Source: a virus. From it: a DNA stretch of 45,382 bases. The translations under genes and the position numbers were made by a program. Below are positions 38,448 through 45,330 of the stretch, piece after piece (within the stretch, counting starts at the first letter, position 1; each line of letters opens with the position of its first letter). The notes beneath the pieces were generated by a model. The model made no database searches and was not told the origin of the DNA. It saw only the letters and a program-made list of their open reading frames with translations. The stretch is taken from IMG/VR virus record IMGVR_UViG_3300042691_006622, positions 1-45,382 of that record; one strand, written 5' to 3'.

Positions 38448-39290
38448 TCAGAGGGATCTAATCGCGCTGCGACAGGCCCGATCTGTGGGCTTCACATAAT
38501 TCAATGAAGTCTCCACGTCGGCATGGCCCATCAGTTCCATGATCGTGCGCGGGGAGGAGTTCTCCCCCAGCCAGGTCCCGAAGGAGTGGCGCAGGGAGTG
38601 CCAGACGTAGTCCTCCCCAAATCCACAGAAGTTACGAACCTTTACGAACGCTCGGAAGAGCTGATCTTTGTTAGTCCAGTCGTCTCGAAACAAGTACGTC
38701 TGTCCTAATCGGTTCTGCAAGACCCCGTGGATCTTTTCGTGGATGTCAATGGCTCGCACGTTGCGGCCTTTGGTCTCGCGCCCAGGTTTGCCCCCGACCC
38801 ACAGCACGTTGGCCGAAAAGTCGAGGTCTTCTGATTTGAGCTTGAGCAGCTCCCCTTGGCGCACCCCGGTGTAGGCGCTGACGATCAGGGCATCGGCCAG
38901 GTCTTGACGGTCGAAGACATCGACCGAGACAAACACCATCCGAGCCACCTCCTCTTTTGAGAAGTAGGTCATCCGGCATTGGCCCTCCTTGAGGCGGACC
39001 ACCCTTGGCCAAGTGACATTGTGTTCTTCAGCCTCCCGAGTCCAGTTGATCGCCGTTGATCCCACCGAGATAATCCGGTTGATCGTTGCGTTCGACAGGT
39101 GTTGCCCCTGAAGGTCCGAGATGAACTCATGCCACCACCCGACCTTTGCCATTCTGGCGAGTGGAAGTGAGCGGCCAGCGTATTTGGTGATGTGGCCGGC
39201 ATTGATGGAGTTCGTCTTGGCCGAAGCCAGACGTTTCCACTTGGTTCTCCAGGTGTAGTCGAAGGCTTGGCCCCAGGTGTAGGTGCTCAT
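38448..39290 (-). CDS. int: tyrosine-family integrase with complete catalytic set
   Basis: 280 aa. Catalytic motifs: Arg in AYTGVRQGELLKL, Lys region GGKPGRETKGRN, box II HSLRHSFGTWL (His, Arg), LMGHADVETSLNY (His, and the nucleophile Tyr). The N-terminal 90 residues are the SAM-like core-binding domain. It should recombine the adjacent tRNA-Leu fragment with the host gene. Its ATG overlaps the MarR-like stop as ATGA, so both are made together. The gene lies just after RNA polymerase, as in other integrase-bearing cyanopodoviruses. Confidence 0.95.
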   Translation of the reverse strand: MSTYTWGQAFDYTWRTKWKRLASAKTNSINAGHITKYAGRSLPLARMAKVGWWHEFISDLQGQHLSNATINRIISVGSTAINWTREAEEHNVTWPRVVRLKEGQCRMTYFSKEEVARMVFVSVDVFDRQDLADALIVSAYTGVRQGELLKLKSEDLDFSANVLWVGGKPGRETKGRNVRAIDIHEKIHGVLQNRLGQTYLFRDDWTNKDQLFRAFVKVRNFCGFGEDYVWHSLRHSFGTWLGENSSPRTIMELMGHADVETSLNYVKPTDRACRSAIRSL

Positions 39291-39760
39291 GTGTCGTCTC
39301 CAGCGGTGATGAAGTCACGAGCTGAGGCCTCAAATGAAGCAATGCTCATGGACATGTGCTGTTCGATGAGGTTGGCAAACTGTTGCCCCTTAGGCGTGAG
39401 GAACAATCTCCATTTTTTGTAGTCAGCTGCATCACGCTCACGCCGAACAAGTTTGAGACCTTGCCGGTGTTCAAGACGGTGATGACTGCCGAGCCAGCTG
39501 ATGTTTCGACTGACTGCCGAAGCAGACAATTTGGTGAAAGCCACCACTTCCTCTTGCAGGCAGCCGTCATGGCTGGCCACATAGAAGAAGCAACTGGCCA
39601 GCTGGAGGGGGAATTCCTTCTCGCCCGTTGAGCGGAGGATTTCCATGATCAGGTAGCAGCGGTAACAGGCCTCTGAGGTCAGCTTCAAGGGCTCGTCTGG
39701 GGCTGGTACCCGGAGCATAGCCGCAGCTTTGAAGGGGGGAGGCTTACAAGCTAAAACCAT
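39287..39760 (-). CDS. MarR-like winged-helix regulator
   Basis: 157 aa from the ATG at 39760. The winged-helix core is about residues 45-125: QLASCFFYVASHDGCLQEEV, then FTKLSASAVSRNISWLGSHH as recognition helix and the wing GLKLVRRERDAADYKKWRLF, then LTPKGQQFANLIEQHMS. 'D-x-R ... LT-x-K-G' is the MarR wing end. It probably dimerises and controls the int module or early promoters; ligand unknown. Coupling to int by ATGA suggests a role in the lysogeny decision. Confidence 0.78.
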   Translation of the reverse strand: MVLACKPPPFKAAAMLRVPAPDEPLKLTSEACYRCYLIMEILRSTGEKEFPLQLASCFFYVASHDGCLQEEVVAFTKLSASAVSRNISWLGSHHRLEHRQGLKLVRRERDAADYKKWRLFLTPKGQQFANLIEQHMSMSIASFEASARDFITAGDDT

Positions 39761-39794
39761 GATTAACCTGAGACACAACCTAAGACTAGTTGGT

Positions 39795-39965
39795 TTAGTG
39801 GGATCGCGTCAAGGGTGGGGAACCCCCAAAGTCGACCTCCCACGCCCAACACTCTTCTAGGTAGTCCCCGACCTTGGCCAGGGCTAGAGCTTTTTCGCGT
39901 TGGTCATGCTGCACATAGCTGTGGATCCGCTCCACCAGCGTCATGTTTTCGCTCTCTTTGAACAT
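39795..39965 (-). CDS. 56-aa hypothetical protein
   Basis: MFKESENMTLVERIHSYVQH...GSPPLTRSH. A helical soluble protein with an amphipathic central helix (QREKALALAKVGDYLEECWA). A second in-frame ATG (residue 8) is possible. It lies between RNA polymerase and the MarR-like gene, filling a gap of about 230 nt. Not recognised. Confidence 0.55.
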   Translation of the reverse strand: MFKESENMTLVERIHSYVQHDQREKALALAKVGDYLEECWAWEVDFGGSPPLTRSH

Positions 39966-39995
39966 GATGCGGCTTGTTAGGTTGGCTAAGTGTGA

Positions 39996-42386
39996 TCAAC
40001 AGAAGAAATAAATGCTGTTCCTGCATTTCTCTAGCTCAAGATCACCGATGATCATGCCCTCGGGTATTTCCGCTTGCATGATTTGGGCAAGATTGAGCAG
40101 GGGCTTGGTTTCGTACATCTTGACGAACTCATCTCGAATCACCGTTGACATGTAGTCCATATCAGTGGCGGTGGTTAAGATCGAATCGTGGATCAACATG
40201 AACGGCTGGTCATAACCAGCAAAGCTGTTGTGAAGCAGGGCAGCATCGGCGCTGTGGATGAAGTTAGGAGCAGTGGCATGGCAGTGCTTACTGATGTCAG
40301 TAGCCCCGTAACCAGAGCCCACACTGCTAGAAACAACATCCCCTAAGAGTTGAGTACGAACCTTCACGATGTTCAGTTTCCGCTTGTCTTGACGGACAGG
40401 AAAACCAGACGGTGAGATCCAGATCAACTCCTCATTGCCTTGGAGAATGAACTCCTTAACGCTGGCCTTAATCCACTCCATCACTGCAATGGGACCAGGG
40501 ATCACCGCCACCAAAGCGAGCAGCATCGTCTTGGTGAAGATCGACAGCTCCTCAGCTGTGGGCTTGCGGTTGCGCCCGGTCTCCCGCTCGTGATCGAGGA
40601 TCGCCTTGCGGATGTAGCCCCGGTTGGAGTGGGGGGTAGCTGCGTAGCAAACGGTCATCGTGACCCTCTTGGTCAAGGGTCGTCCTACCTCTTGGGCCCA
40701 TTGCGCCAGATCGGGGTGGTCCCCTTCCAGCAGTTCAATGGTCTTGTTCAACACAGCGCGATAAGCATCGGCTGGTGCTGGTGTGGGTGAGACGTTGACC
40801 ATGGCCCCGGACTTGGCATCCAACGTCATCGCAGCAAGATGCTGCAATCCGCTGCATGTTGCATCAGTGGCAACGGGCAAATTGGTGACGCGCTTGGTGC
40901 CAGTGATCACGCAGGCGTGATACTCAGCGCAAGCAGCCAATCCACACCACGGGCTATCGAACCCTTCCAGCTCAGCCAGGTGGCTCTCTGGTTCGGTGGC
41001 GATGGCCGTGATCAGATCGTGGTGAGCCTGGGTCCAGGCCACCCGCTCATCAAGGCTGAGCTTGTCCTTGCCCGCCGTGTTGGCCAGGTGGACAGCCAGC
41101 CAGAACTTGGTGCGCTCGGTCACCGGCCTGTCCTTGGCAAACAGGTAGAGGCTCTTCTCCATGTCCGTCCCCTGCGGAGACATCCATGTCACCAGTGGGT
41201 AGACACGTCCCCGGTAGTCAAACGACCAGGGGATGTACAACACCGGCTCGGTGCTGAACCGATCAGCTACCGCCAACGTCTCAAGGGTGCGGAAACGTCT
41301 ACCCGTGAGGGAGGCGTTCCGGTTTTCTTGATCGGCTCGCAGCTTGCGCCACTCGAAGATCTTCTCTTTGTCCTCGGTGTCGGGCTTGGGAATCGGAGGC
41401 TCATTGCTCTGCAGAACAAAGGTTCCGAGCGTCCTCTCCATCCGTTCGAGATGCTTCATCATCCCGTGCGTTACGGGGTTGACCTTGTACGCCACGTTCT
41501 GCAGCGTGTTGAGCATGTCGAGCGGGGTATTCCCCAGCGTAAGTGGACACCTTTGACCACGCACCAGTGAAAAGCAGGTGCGGAGTTCGTTGGTCAGATA
41601 CCCACCCCTCTGATCCTGTGACCAGGGGGCAGGCTCACACACCATTGGCCAAGCAAGTGGTGCTTGCAGTTCGGCCAGATGCATGATCACACCTCGCAGG
41701 TCCTTCAGCTCAGGGCTCATCACCACGAGACGCAGGGCATTCTTCTTGCCTTTCAAGTTGCTGACCTTGAAGTCAAACCACTTCACCGTGGTGGCGATGC
41801 AGTCCAACAGGAATGCTCCGATCTGGTGGCGTTTGGGTTGAGACCATTGGTCCCACTTGAAACCACGTCGATTCATCAGCACCTTGGCCACCGTTTCCTT
41901 CTGTTGGGTACCGGTGGTGGGCAGGAAGTACTTGTTGCGGATCGCCGCAAACTCCTTGGGTGCGGTCTTCTCATACCAACGGAACCGGGCCTCGGCTTCG
42001 ATGGCCTTGCCAATGGACACACACACGTTGGTGTACACGTTCTTGTGAGAGCCGTGTTCGTCCTTACCCCGAGCAATCAAGTCGAGGGCTTTCTTGGCAG
42101 CAATGGCCGCCATCACCTCAGGCTCGATGCAATGCATCACCTCATACAGGTGGGCTCCACCCATGTAGGCCTTGCCTTTGGTCAGGCGGTCTTGCTTCTC
42201 CTGGATCCGCTCGGCGATGGCAGTCACCTGCTGGTTGACCAGCTTGCGACCCCATACCGTGCCTGATCCGTACTCGCGGTCTTCATCGCGGGCCGTCCGA
42301 TGACGCAGCCGTTCAGCCCCCTGCTTGGCAGCAAGGGCTTCGAGCTCCCATTGACGCGCCCACGAACTCAGGTGTTCGGGACTCAT
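39996..42386 (-). CDS. single-subunit RNA polymerase (T7 gp1-like)
   Basis: 796 aa (T7: 883). Catalytic motifs: VATDATCSGLQHL (Asp equivalent of T7 D537), RPLTKRVTMTVCYAATPHS (K631 and Y639 equivalents in T7), and LIHDSILTTATDM (D812 equivalent). The C-terminus ends YFFC rather than T7's FAFA, still aromatic. It transcribes the phage's middle and late genes from its own promoters. The specificity-loop residues cannot be aligned by eye well enough to predict the promoter. It is the first large gene, preceded by the early arm and followed by the integration module. Confidence 0.97.
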   Translation of the reverse strand: MSPEHLSSWARQWELEALAAKQGAERLRHRTARDEDREYGSGTVWGRKLVNQQVTAIAERIQEKQDRLTKGKAYMGGAHLYEVMHCIEPEVMAAIAAKKALDLIARGKDEHGSHKNVYTNVCVSIGKAIEAEARFRWYEKTAPKEFAAIRNKYFLPTTGTQQKETVAKVLMNRRGFKWDQWSQPKRHQIGAFLLDCIATTVKWFDFKVSNLKGKKNALRLVVMSPELKDLRGVIMHLAELQAPLAWPMVCEPAPWSQDQRGGYLTNELRTCFSLVRGQRCPLTLGNTPLDMLNTLQNVAYKVNPVTHGMMKHLERMERTLGTFVLQSNEPPIPKPDTEDKEKIFEWRKLRADQENRNASLTGRRFRTLETLAVADRFSTEPVLYIPWSFDYRGRVYPLVTWMSPQGTDMEKSLYLFAKDRPVTERTKFWLAVHLANTAGKDKLSLDERVAWTQAHHDLITAIATEPESHLAELEGFDSPWCGLAACAEYHACVITGTKRVTNLPVATDATCSGLQHLAAMTLDAKSGAMVNVSPTPAPADAYRAVLNKTIELLEGDHPDLAQWAQEVGRPLTKRVTMTVCYAATPHSNRGYIRKAILDHERETGRNRKPTAEELSIFTKTMLLALVAVIPGPIAVMEWIKASVKEFILQGNEELIWISPSGFPVRQDKRKLNIVKVRTQLLGDVVSSSVGSGYGATDISKHCHATAPNFIHSADAALLHNSFAGYDQPFMLIHDSILTTATDMDYMSTVIRDEFVKMYETKPLLNLAQIMQAEIPEGMIIGDLELEKCRNSIYFFC

Positions 42387-42404
42387 TGTGTTTAGTGGGA
42401 GCGG

Positions 42405-42638
42405 TTACCAGTCAAAATCAGTCGATTCCTTCAGCACCCATACGATGCAGTCAGGATTGTCGTGAATGGCCTGAACCATCTCCATGGCTTGGAGCTTGGC
42501 GTGCATTTTGTTATATGCATAGCAGCAAAACTCGTAGCCATCACTATTCCGATCTAAGTATCGGACTGTGTATGGATGTAAAGTATCCATGTGCAGCTCG
42601 GAGGCGGGCAGGTCGGGTAAGCGGATTGCGGTGTTCAT
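42405..42638 (-). CDS. 77-aa hypothetical protein
   Basis: Starts at 42638 because a strong Shine-Dalgarno (GGAGG) lies 6 nt upstream, one of the few in the genome; an earlier Met would lie before it. The sequence contains YTVRYLDRNSDGYEFCCYAY, then KMHAKLQAMEMVQAIHDNPD and the tail ESTDFDW, the pattern of a small alpha-beta protein. Function unknown; early gene immediately before RNA polymerase. Confidence 0.75.
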   Translation of the reverse strand: MNTAIRLPDLPASELHMDTLHPYTVRYLDRNSDGYEFCCYAYNKMHAKLQAMEMVQAIHDNPDCIVWVLKESTDFDW

Positions 42639-42664
42639 GGTTAGTCCTCCAACTTTATGGTAGG

Positions 42665-42868
42665 TCAAAGACGGCTGCAGTACAACTGTACTAGATCTTC
42701 ACATGGGAGGTCTAGCAGGCCGTAAAACAGGGATTCCCAGTGCTCTGGGGATTCAGCGTCGAGTTGAGCCAGCTCTGTTGCCATTGCTACCGGGCTGAGC
42801 TCAGGTTCTTCCTGCCAAGAAGCAGGCCACAGCCACCCGTGGGCTGGGCTGATATGCACATCCTGCAT
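42665..42868 (-). CDS. 67-aa acidic hypothetical protein
   Basis: The ATG at 42868 lies 2 nt after the stop of the upstream gene, better than an upstream alternative inside that gene. The sequence is Trp-rich at the front (AHGWLWPASWQEEPEL) and acidic throughout. Small acidic early proteins of T7-like phages often inhibit host enzymes, but nothing specific is visible here. Confidence 0.6.
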   Translation of the reverse strand: MQDVHISPAHGWLWPASWQEEPELSPVAMATELAQLDAESPEHWESLFYGLLDLPCEDLVQLYCSRL

Positions 42869-42870
42869 AG

Positions 42871-43080
42871 TCAGTACTGAACCCCCTGACCGTTGAAGTC
42901 CTGAAGGCACTGCTTGAAAACAGCTGCAGCCTGTTTCCGGGTGAGCACACCATCACCCACCGATTCCACCAGTCTTGGTGCAATGGCGAGGCAGATAGCA
43001 GGCATCCCTGCTTTAGGTGGCTCTGGGATTGATGCCGGGGCTGCAGCATGGAGTGTGGCTGCGGTGAGAATTGCAAGCAT
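42871..43080 (-). CDS. 69-aa putative secreted or periplasmic protein
   Basis: From the ATG at 43080, the N-terminus MLAILTAATLHAAAPASIPE resembles a short signal peptide with an A-x-A cleavage site near residue 14. The mature part has two Cys (PAICLAIAPR and FKQCLQDF) that could form a disulfide. An upstream in-frame Met would spoil the signal. Function unknown; early region. Confidence 0.6.
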   Translation of the reverse strand: MLAILTAATLHAAAPASIPEPPKAGMPAICLAIAPRLVESVGDGVLTRKQAAAVFKQCLQDFNGQGVQY

Positions 43081-43135
43081 GGCTGGCGGTTGAGGCTTGT
43101 TAGAGAGGGCCCGGTGCTGGCCCAAAGAAATGGCC

Positions 43136-43246
43136 CTAGCTGATCGCTAAGGCCAAGACGCACGAGCTGAATGTGGCGATGGTGAGAAGGCCCAGGATCT
43201 GAGACTGCTGCCGCATGGCCCAGGCCTTAAACAGAGGATCATCCAT
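43136..43246 (-). CDS. 36-aa single-pass membrane microprotein
   Basis: MDDPLFKAWAMRQQSQILGL then LTIATFSSCVLALAIS. One hydrophobic helix at the C-terminus, cytoplasmic N-terminus likely. The ATG is 8 nt inside the end of the preceding 68-aa gene. Supported by overlap and hydrophobic profile only. Confidence 0.5.
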   Translation of the reverse strand: MDDPLFKAWAMRQQSQILGLLTIATFSSCVLALAIS

Positions 43247-43445
43247 ACATAGCCAGCAGCTCTGGAAACAAAGCGGCCTTGGCATCTGCAACGGTGGGGA
43301 ACCCTGCCGATACTGTTTGCCCGTTGATCACGTACCAGTAGCTGGTATCGGTATCACTGAGGATCTGGGCCACCACTTGATTGTCGTGGAAGATCTGTTC
43401 GTGATACATCCCCGAATGATGGGGAATGCGGTTGCTGCTATACAT
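43239..43445 (-). CDS. 68-aa hypothetical protein
   Basis: Small soluble alpha-beta protein: YHEQIFHDNQVVAQILSDTD, then TSYWYVINGQTVSAGFPTVA and DAKAALFPELLAMYG. The V-I-N-G-x-x-V-S-A-G-F-x-T-x-x-x-A pattern resembles small modules with a beta-hairpin and a helix seen in many phage and plasmid proteins; function unknown. It starts 2 nt after the 64-aa gene stop. Confidence 0.65.
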   Translation of the reverse strand: MYSSNRIPHHSGMYHEQIFHDNQVVAQILSDTDTSYWYVINGQTVSAGFPTVADAKAALFPELLAMYG

Positions 43446-43447
43446 GA

Positions 43448-43642
43448 TTAACCTAGATCAAACAGTGTGGCAAATAGATCATCCAAGCAATCATCAATCT
43501 GCTTTTTAGCGGCCTCGCTGATTGATGGATCCTCTGCCATCCGCTCCAGACGGTCGGCAAATTTGAATGCTTCCTTGGGGGATTCAAAGTTGATCTCCGC
43601 CCAGTCCAGATCCTCTGCTCTGATCTCGTGTGTGGTGCTCAT
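43448..43642 (-). CDS. 64-aa acidic hypothetical protein
   Basis: Glu/Asp-rich and helical (EINFESPKEAFKFADRLERM and SEAAKKQIDDCLDDLFATLF). It overlaps the upstream membrane protein gene by ATGA. No recognised family. Confidence 0.65.
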   Translation of the reverse strand: MSTTHEIRAEDLDWAEINFESPKEAFKFADRLERMAEDPSISEAAKKQIDDCLDDLFATLFDLG

Positions 43643-43794
43643 TGTTTGGCGGTGTGGGTGAGGGTTGGCGTGGGTGTGCCCGAGTAGCTGTAGGGATTGG
43701 CCGAGAGTTCGCCCAACCCCAGGATCACCAGCGCACAGGTGAGGCCAGTGGCCACAAAAAAGCTGATGATCCCGTCCATTTGCACTTGGTCCAT
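43639..43794 (-). CDS. 51-aa single-pass membrane protein
   Basis: MDQVQMDGIISFFVATGLTC then ALVILGLGELSANPYSYSGT. One strong transmembrane helix (residues 10-30) and a Pro/Thr-rich outer tail. The ATG is preceded by CCCACTAGACCC, a motif shared with other starts here. Coupled to the 64-aa gene by ATGA. Candidate early membrane modulator; function unknown. Confidence 0.6.
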   Translation of the reverse strand: MDQVQMDGIISFFVATGLTCALVILGLGELSANPYSYSGTPTPTLTHTAKQ

Positions 43795-43811
43795 GGGTCT
43801 AGTGGGATTGA

Positions 43812-44531
43812 TTAAGCAATAAAAGCAACCTTGCCGGCCTTAGCTCCGTGGGCGTTGATCACCACGTGACGGCGATCCCCGTCACACAGGGTGCACAGGG
43901 CACAGGTTGTCTTCTGGCCCGCTTCGATGCTGGCCTGACAGTGCACAGTGCCTGCAGGCGCTTCGATGTGTGCTGGCTTGACAAGGAAGGTCTTCCACCC
44001 ATGAGCGGAAGCGTCCAAGAAATCAGCGAACCCATCGCACGATGCTTGGGCAATGCCCTTCAGGTGCTGCGCCCAAGGCTGCCGCCACTGATGGGTGTAG
44101 GCAGTGTGCTTAGCGCAGTGCTGAAGGATGTTGGCCCAGATCTCAGCCGGCACCATCGCCGGATCACCGGCTGAGCCGAACCGAACCGTGGCCCCATCAA
44201 ACAGTTCCCAGCTGTAACCGATAGGCAGATAGCCACCGCGCTTGTAGCAGTTCCACACTGAGAGCGGGGCCTGATACCAGCGCACATAGCACGTGCCATT
44301 GTTGTAGCCAGCGTGTGGGCAGTCACCACACACGCTCCGTCCCCGTCCATCCTTAAAAGCATGGTGGGGTGGGCAGTCAGCTCTCAGGATCCATACCTGA
44401 AGCATCCGGCCCGTCTTGCTGTTGCCGCTGGCCTCAGTCAGGCCCGTGACAATGCAGACAATCGGGGCGCCATCGATAGGGCTGTTGCCCTGCCATAGAA
44501 CACGCCCATTCCAATTGATGCCGTTGGTCAT
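43812..44531 (-). CDS. 239-aa cysteine-rich conserved phage protein
   Basis: Key features: TGLTEASGNSKTGRMLQVWI, RSVCGDCPHAGYNNGTCYVR, WYQAPLSVWNCYKRGGY, VRFGSAGDPAMVPAEIW, YTHQWRQPWAQHLK, and a C-terminal CALCTLCDGDRRHVVINAHG. I recognise the pattern (C-x-x-C-P, N-x-x-K-R-G, R-x-G-x-x-G-D-P-A-x-V-P, T-x-Y-T-H-Q) from unannotated proteins in diverse phages, but no function is known to me. Several Cys pairs indicate one or two metal sites. It follows a 319-nt gene-free region and could be an early nucleic-acid-binding protein. Confidence 0.85.
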   Translation of the reverse strand: MTNGINWNGRVLWQGNSPIDGAPIVCIVTGLTEASGNSKTGRMLQVWILRADCPPHHAFKDGRGRSVCGDCPHAGYNNGTCYVRWYQAPLSVWNCYKRGGYLPIGYSWELFDGATVRFGSAGDPAMVPAEIWANILQHCAKHTAYTHQWRQPWAQHLKGIAQASCDGFADFLDASAHGWKTFLVKPAHIEAPAGTVHCQASIEAGQKTTCALCTLCDGDRRHVVINAHGAKAGKVAFIA

Positions 44532-44547
44532 TGCCTTGGTTGGCGGT

Positions 44548-44564
44548 GCAAGCGGTTCGCTTGC
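44548..44564. other. perfect 7-bp hairpin in the leader of the cysteine-rich protein
   Basis: GCAAGCG-gtt-CGCTTGC, 16 nt before the ATG at 44531. It has no U-tract, so translation control or an operator is more likely than termination. Confidence 0.5.
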
Positions 44565-44578
44565 GTGCCCTTAGTCTG

Positions 44579-44594
44579 CCCTCACTTGCCTTAG
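44579..44594 (-). repeat. 16-bp direct repeat, copy 1 (CTAAGGCAAGTGAGGG)
   Basis: Read on the minus strand. Identical to 44766-44781, 187 nt apart, same orientation. Both lie upstream of the cysteine-rich gene. Confidence 0.7.
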
Positions 44595-44765
44595 TGGCAG
44601 TGATAATGACACAATTTGTAACAGTCCAGCATTTCACGCAGCCGATCTCTGGGACTTCGGCGAGGTGGTCACATATCCGCTGGCCACAGGACGATCATGT
44701 ATTTAGGCCTTAAGGGCTGGCCCGCTTGTCGCCGGGCCTCGCAGCACCAGCGCCGCAATGATGCC

Positions 44766-44781
44766 CCCTCACTTGCCTTAG
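44766..44781 (-). repeat. 16-bp direct repeat, copy 2 (CTAAGGCAAGTGAGGG)
   Basis: See copy 1. Two identical blocks in a gene-free early region fit repeated promoters or protein-binding sites. Confidence 0.7.
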
Positions 44782-44850
44782 CGCAAGCAGCAACGGATAC
44801 ATTCCCGATTGTCTTTAGGTTTGGATGATAGGAACTGTTCGGGCTGGTTC

Positions 44851-45090
44851 TTAATCCTCACTATCCTCATCAGTTTGTATCATTGACATTTCAGCACGTA
44901 GCTCAGGGTCAATAATCCACTCCTCCTCGATTGCCCAGATGTTTAATACATTCATGCGGGCTTCTTCGTCTTCGTCGCAGTTAACACCCTCGGGAACTTT
45001 ATCAGCTAGGTATTGCAAACGTTGCCACGTTTCAGCGAGGGTTTTATGTATCAGCTGCTGCTGAATCTTGGTCTTCTGGGATTGTCTCAT
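44851..45090 (-). CDS. 79-aa acidic hypothetical protein, first early gene
   Basis: I chose the ATG at 45090 (MRQSQKTKIQQQLIHKTLAE...). An in-frame GTG at 45261 would add 57 residues with a hydrophobic stretch (AEIAVLACILLNI) but would run into the probable early promoter region. Basic-helical start, then very acidic end (MSMIQTDEDSED). Not recognised; a DNA-mimic or host-enzyme inhibitor is possible but only by analogy to T7 early proteins. Confidence 0.55.
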   Translation of the reverse strand: MRQSQKTKIQQQLIHKTLAETWQRLQYLADKVPEGVNCDEDEEARMNVLNIWAIEEEWIIDPELRAEMSMIQTDEDSED

Positions 45091-45330
45091 TGTTGGGCGA
45101 CAGATGTTGAGAAGAATGCAGGCCAACACTGCGATCTCAGCGATGGGTACGTTTGTACCATGCCAAGGCGTGTCAGGCCTGCTGAATTGGCCCCCTCCCA
45201 GCGCATTAGATACCGGATCTAATGAGATGCCAGGCAGAGCTTGCGATTCCAGCGGCCACACCTAATCAGTAGCGATGGGGGGCCTGCTTTTTATCGAAGG
45301 GTGGGGGGTATAGGGGGGCAGGGCTCGCGA
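45091..45330. promoter_or_regulatory. gene-free genome-junction region
   Basis: About 240 nt (plus the first 41 nt of the contig after circularisation) without a convincing gene. It contains a G6 run (45277-45282), the G-rich element at 45299-45323, and a palindromic TCGCGA (45325-45330). It lies between the last gene of the ThyX block and the first early gene, where a T7-like genome has its ends and early promoters. Confidence 0.5.
45299..45323 (+). other. G-rich element, potential G-quadruplex (inverted partner of 1503-1528)
   Basis: On the plus strand the G-runs 3, 6, 6, 3 are spaced by T, TATA and CA. The minus-strand element at 1503-1528 has runs 3, 6, 6, 3 with ACTATA in the middle. 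With the contig circularised the two lie about 1.5 kb apart, pointing in opposite directions around the ThyX block. Confidence 0.6.

Larger units (their letters stand above)
44532..44850 (-). promoter_or_regulatory. 319-nt gene-free early region with repeats
   Basis: No credible ORF. It contains a perfect hairpin GCAAGCG-gtt-CGCTTGC (44548-44564), two copies of a 16-base direct repeat (44579-44594 and 44766-44781), and GC-rich stretches near 44720. Its position, upstream of the early gene block and downstream of one small gene, suits early promoters or an origin. No host -10/-35 pair stands out. Confidence 0.5.

Noticed and set aside
40839-42266. Plus-strand frames of 243 and 200 aa opposite RNA polymerase
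   Set aside because: Antisense shadows; the polymerase frame carries all catalytic motifs.
44660-44690. Third copy of the 38-bp leader element near 44.67 kb
   Set aside because: Only GTGGCCAGCG and GTGACCACC are shared, with the middle missing; too weak to call.
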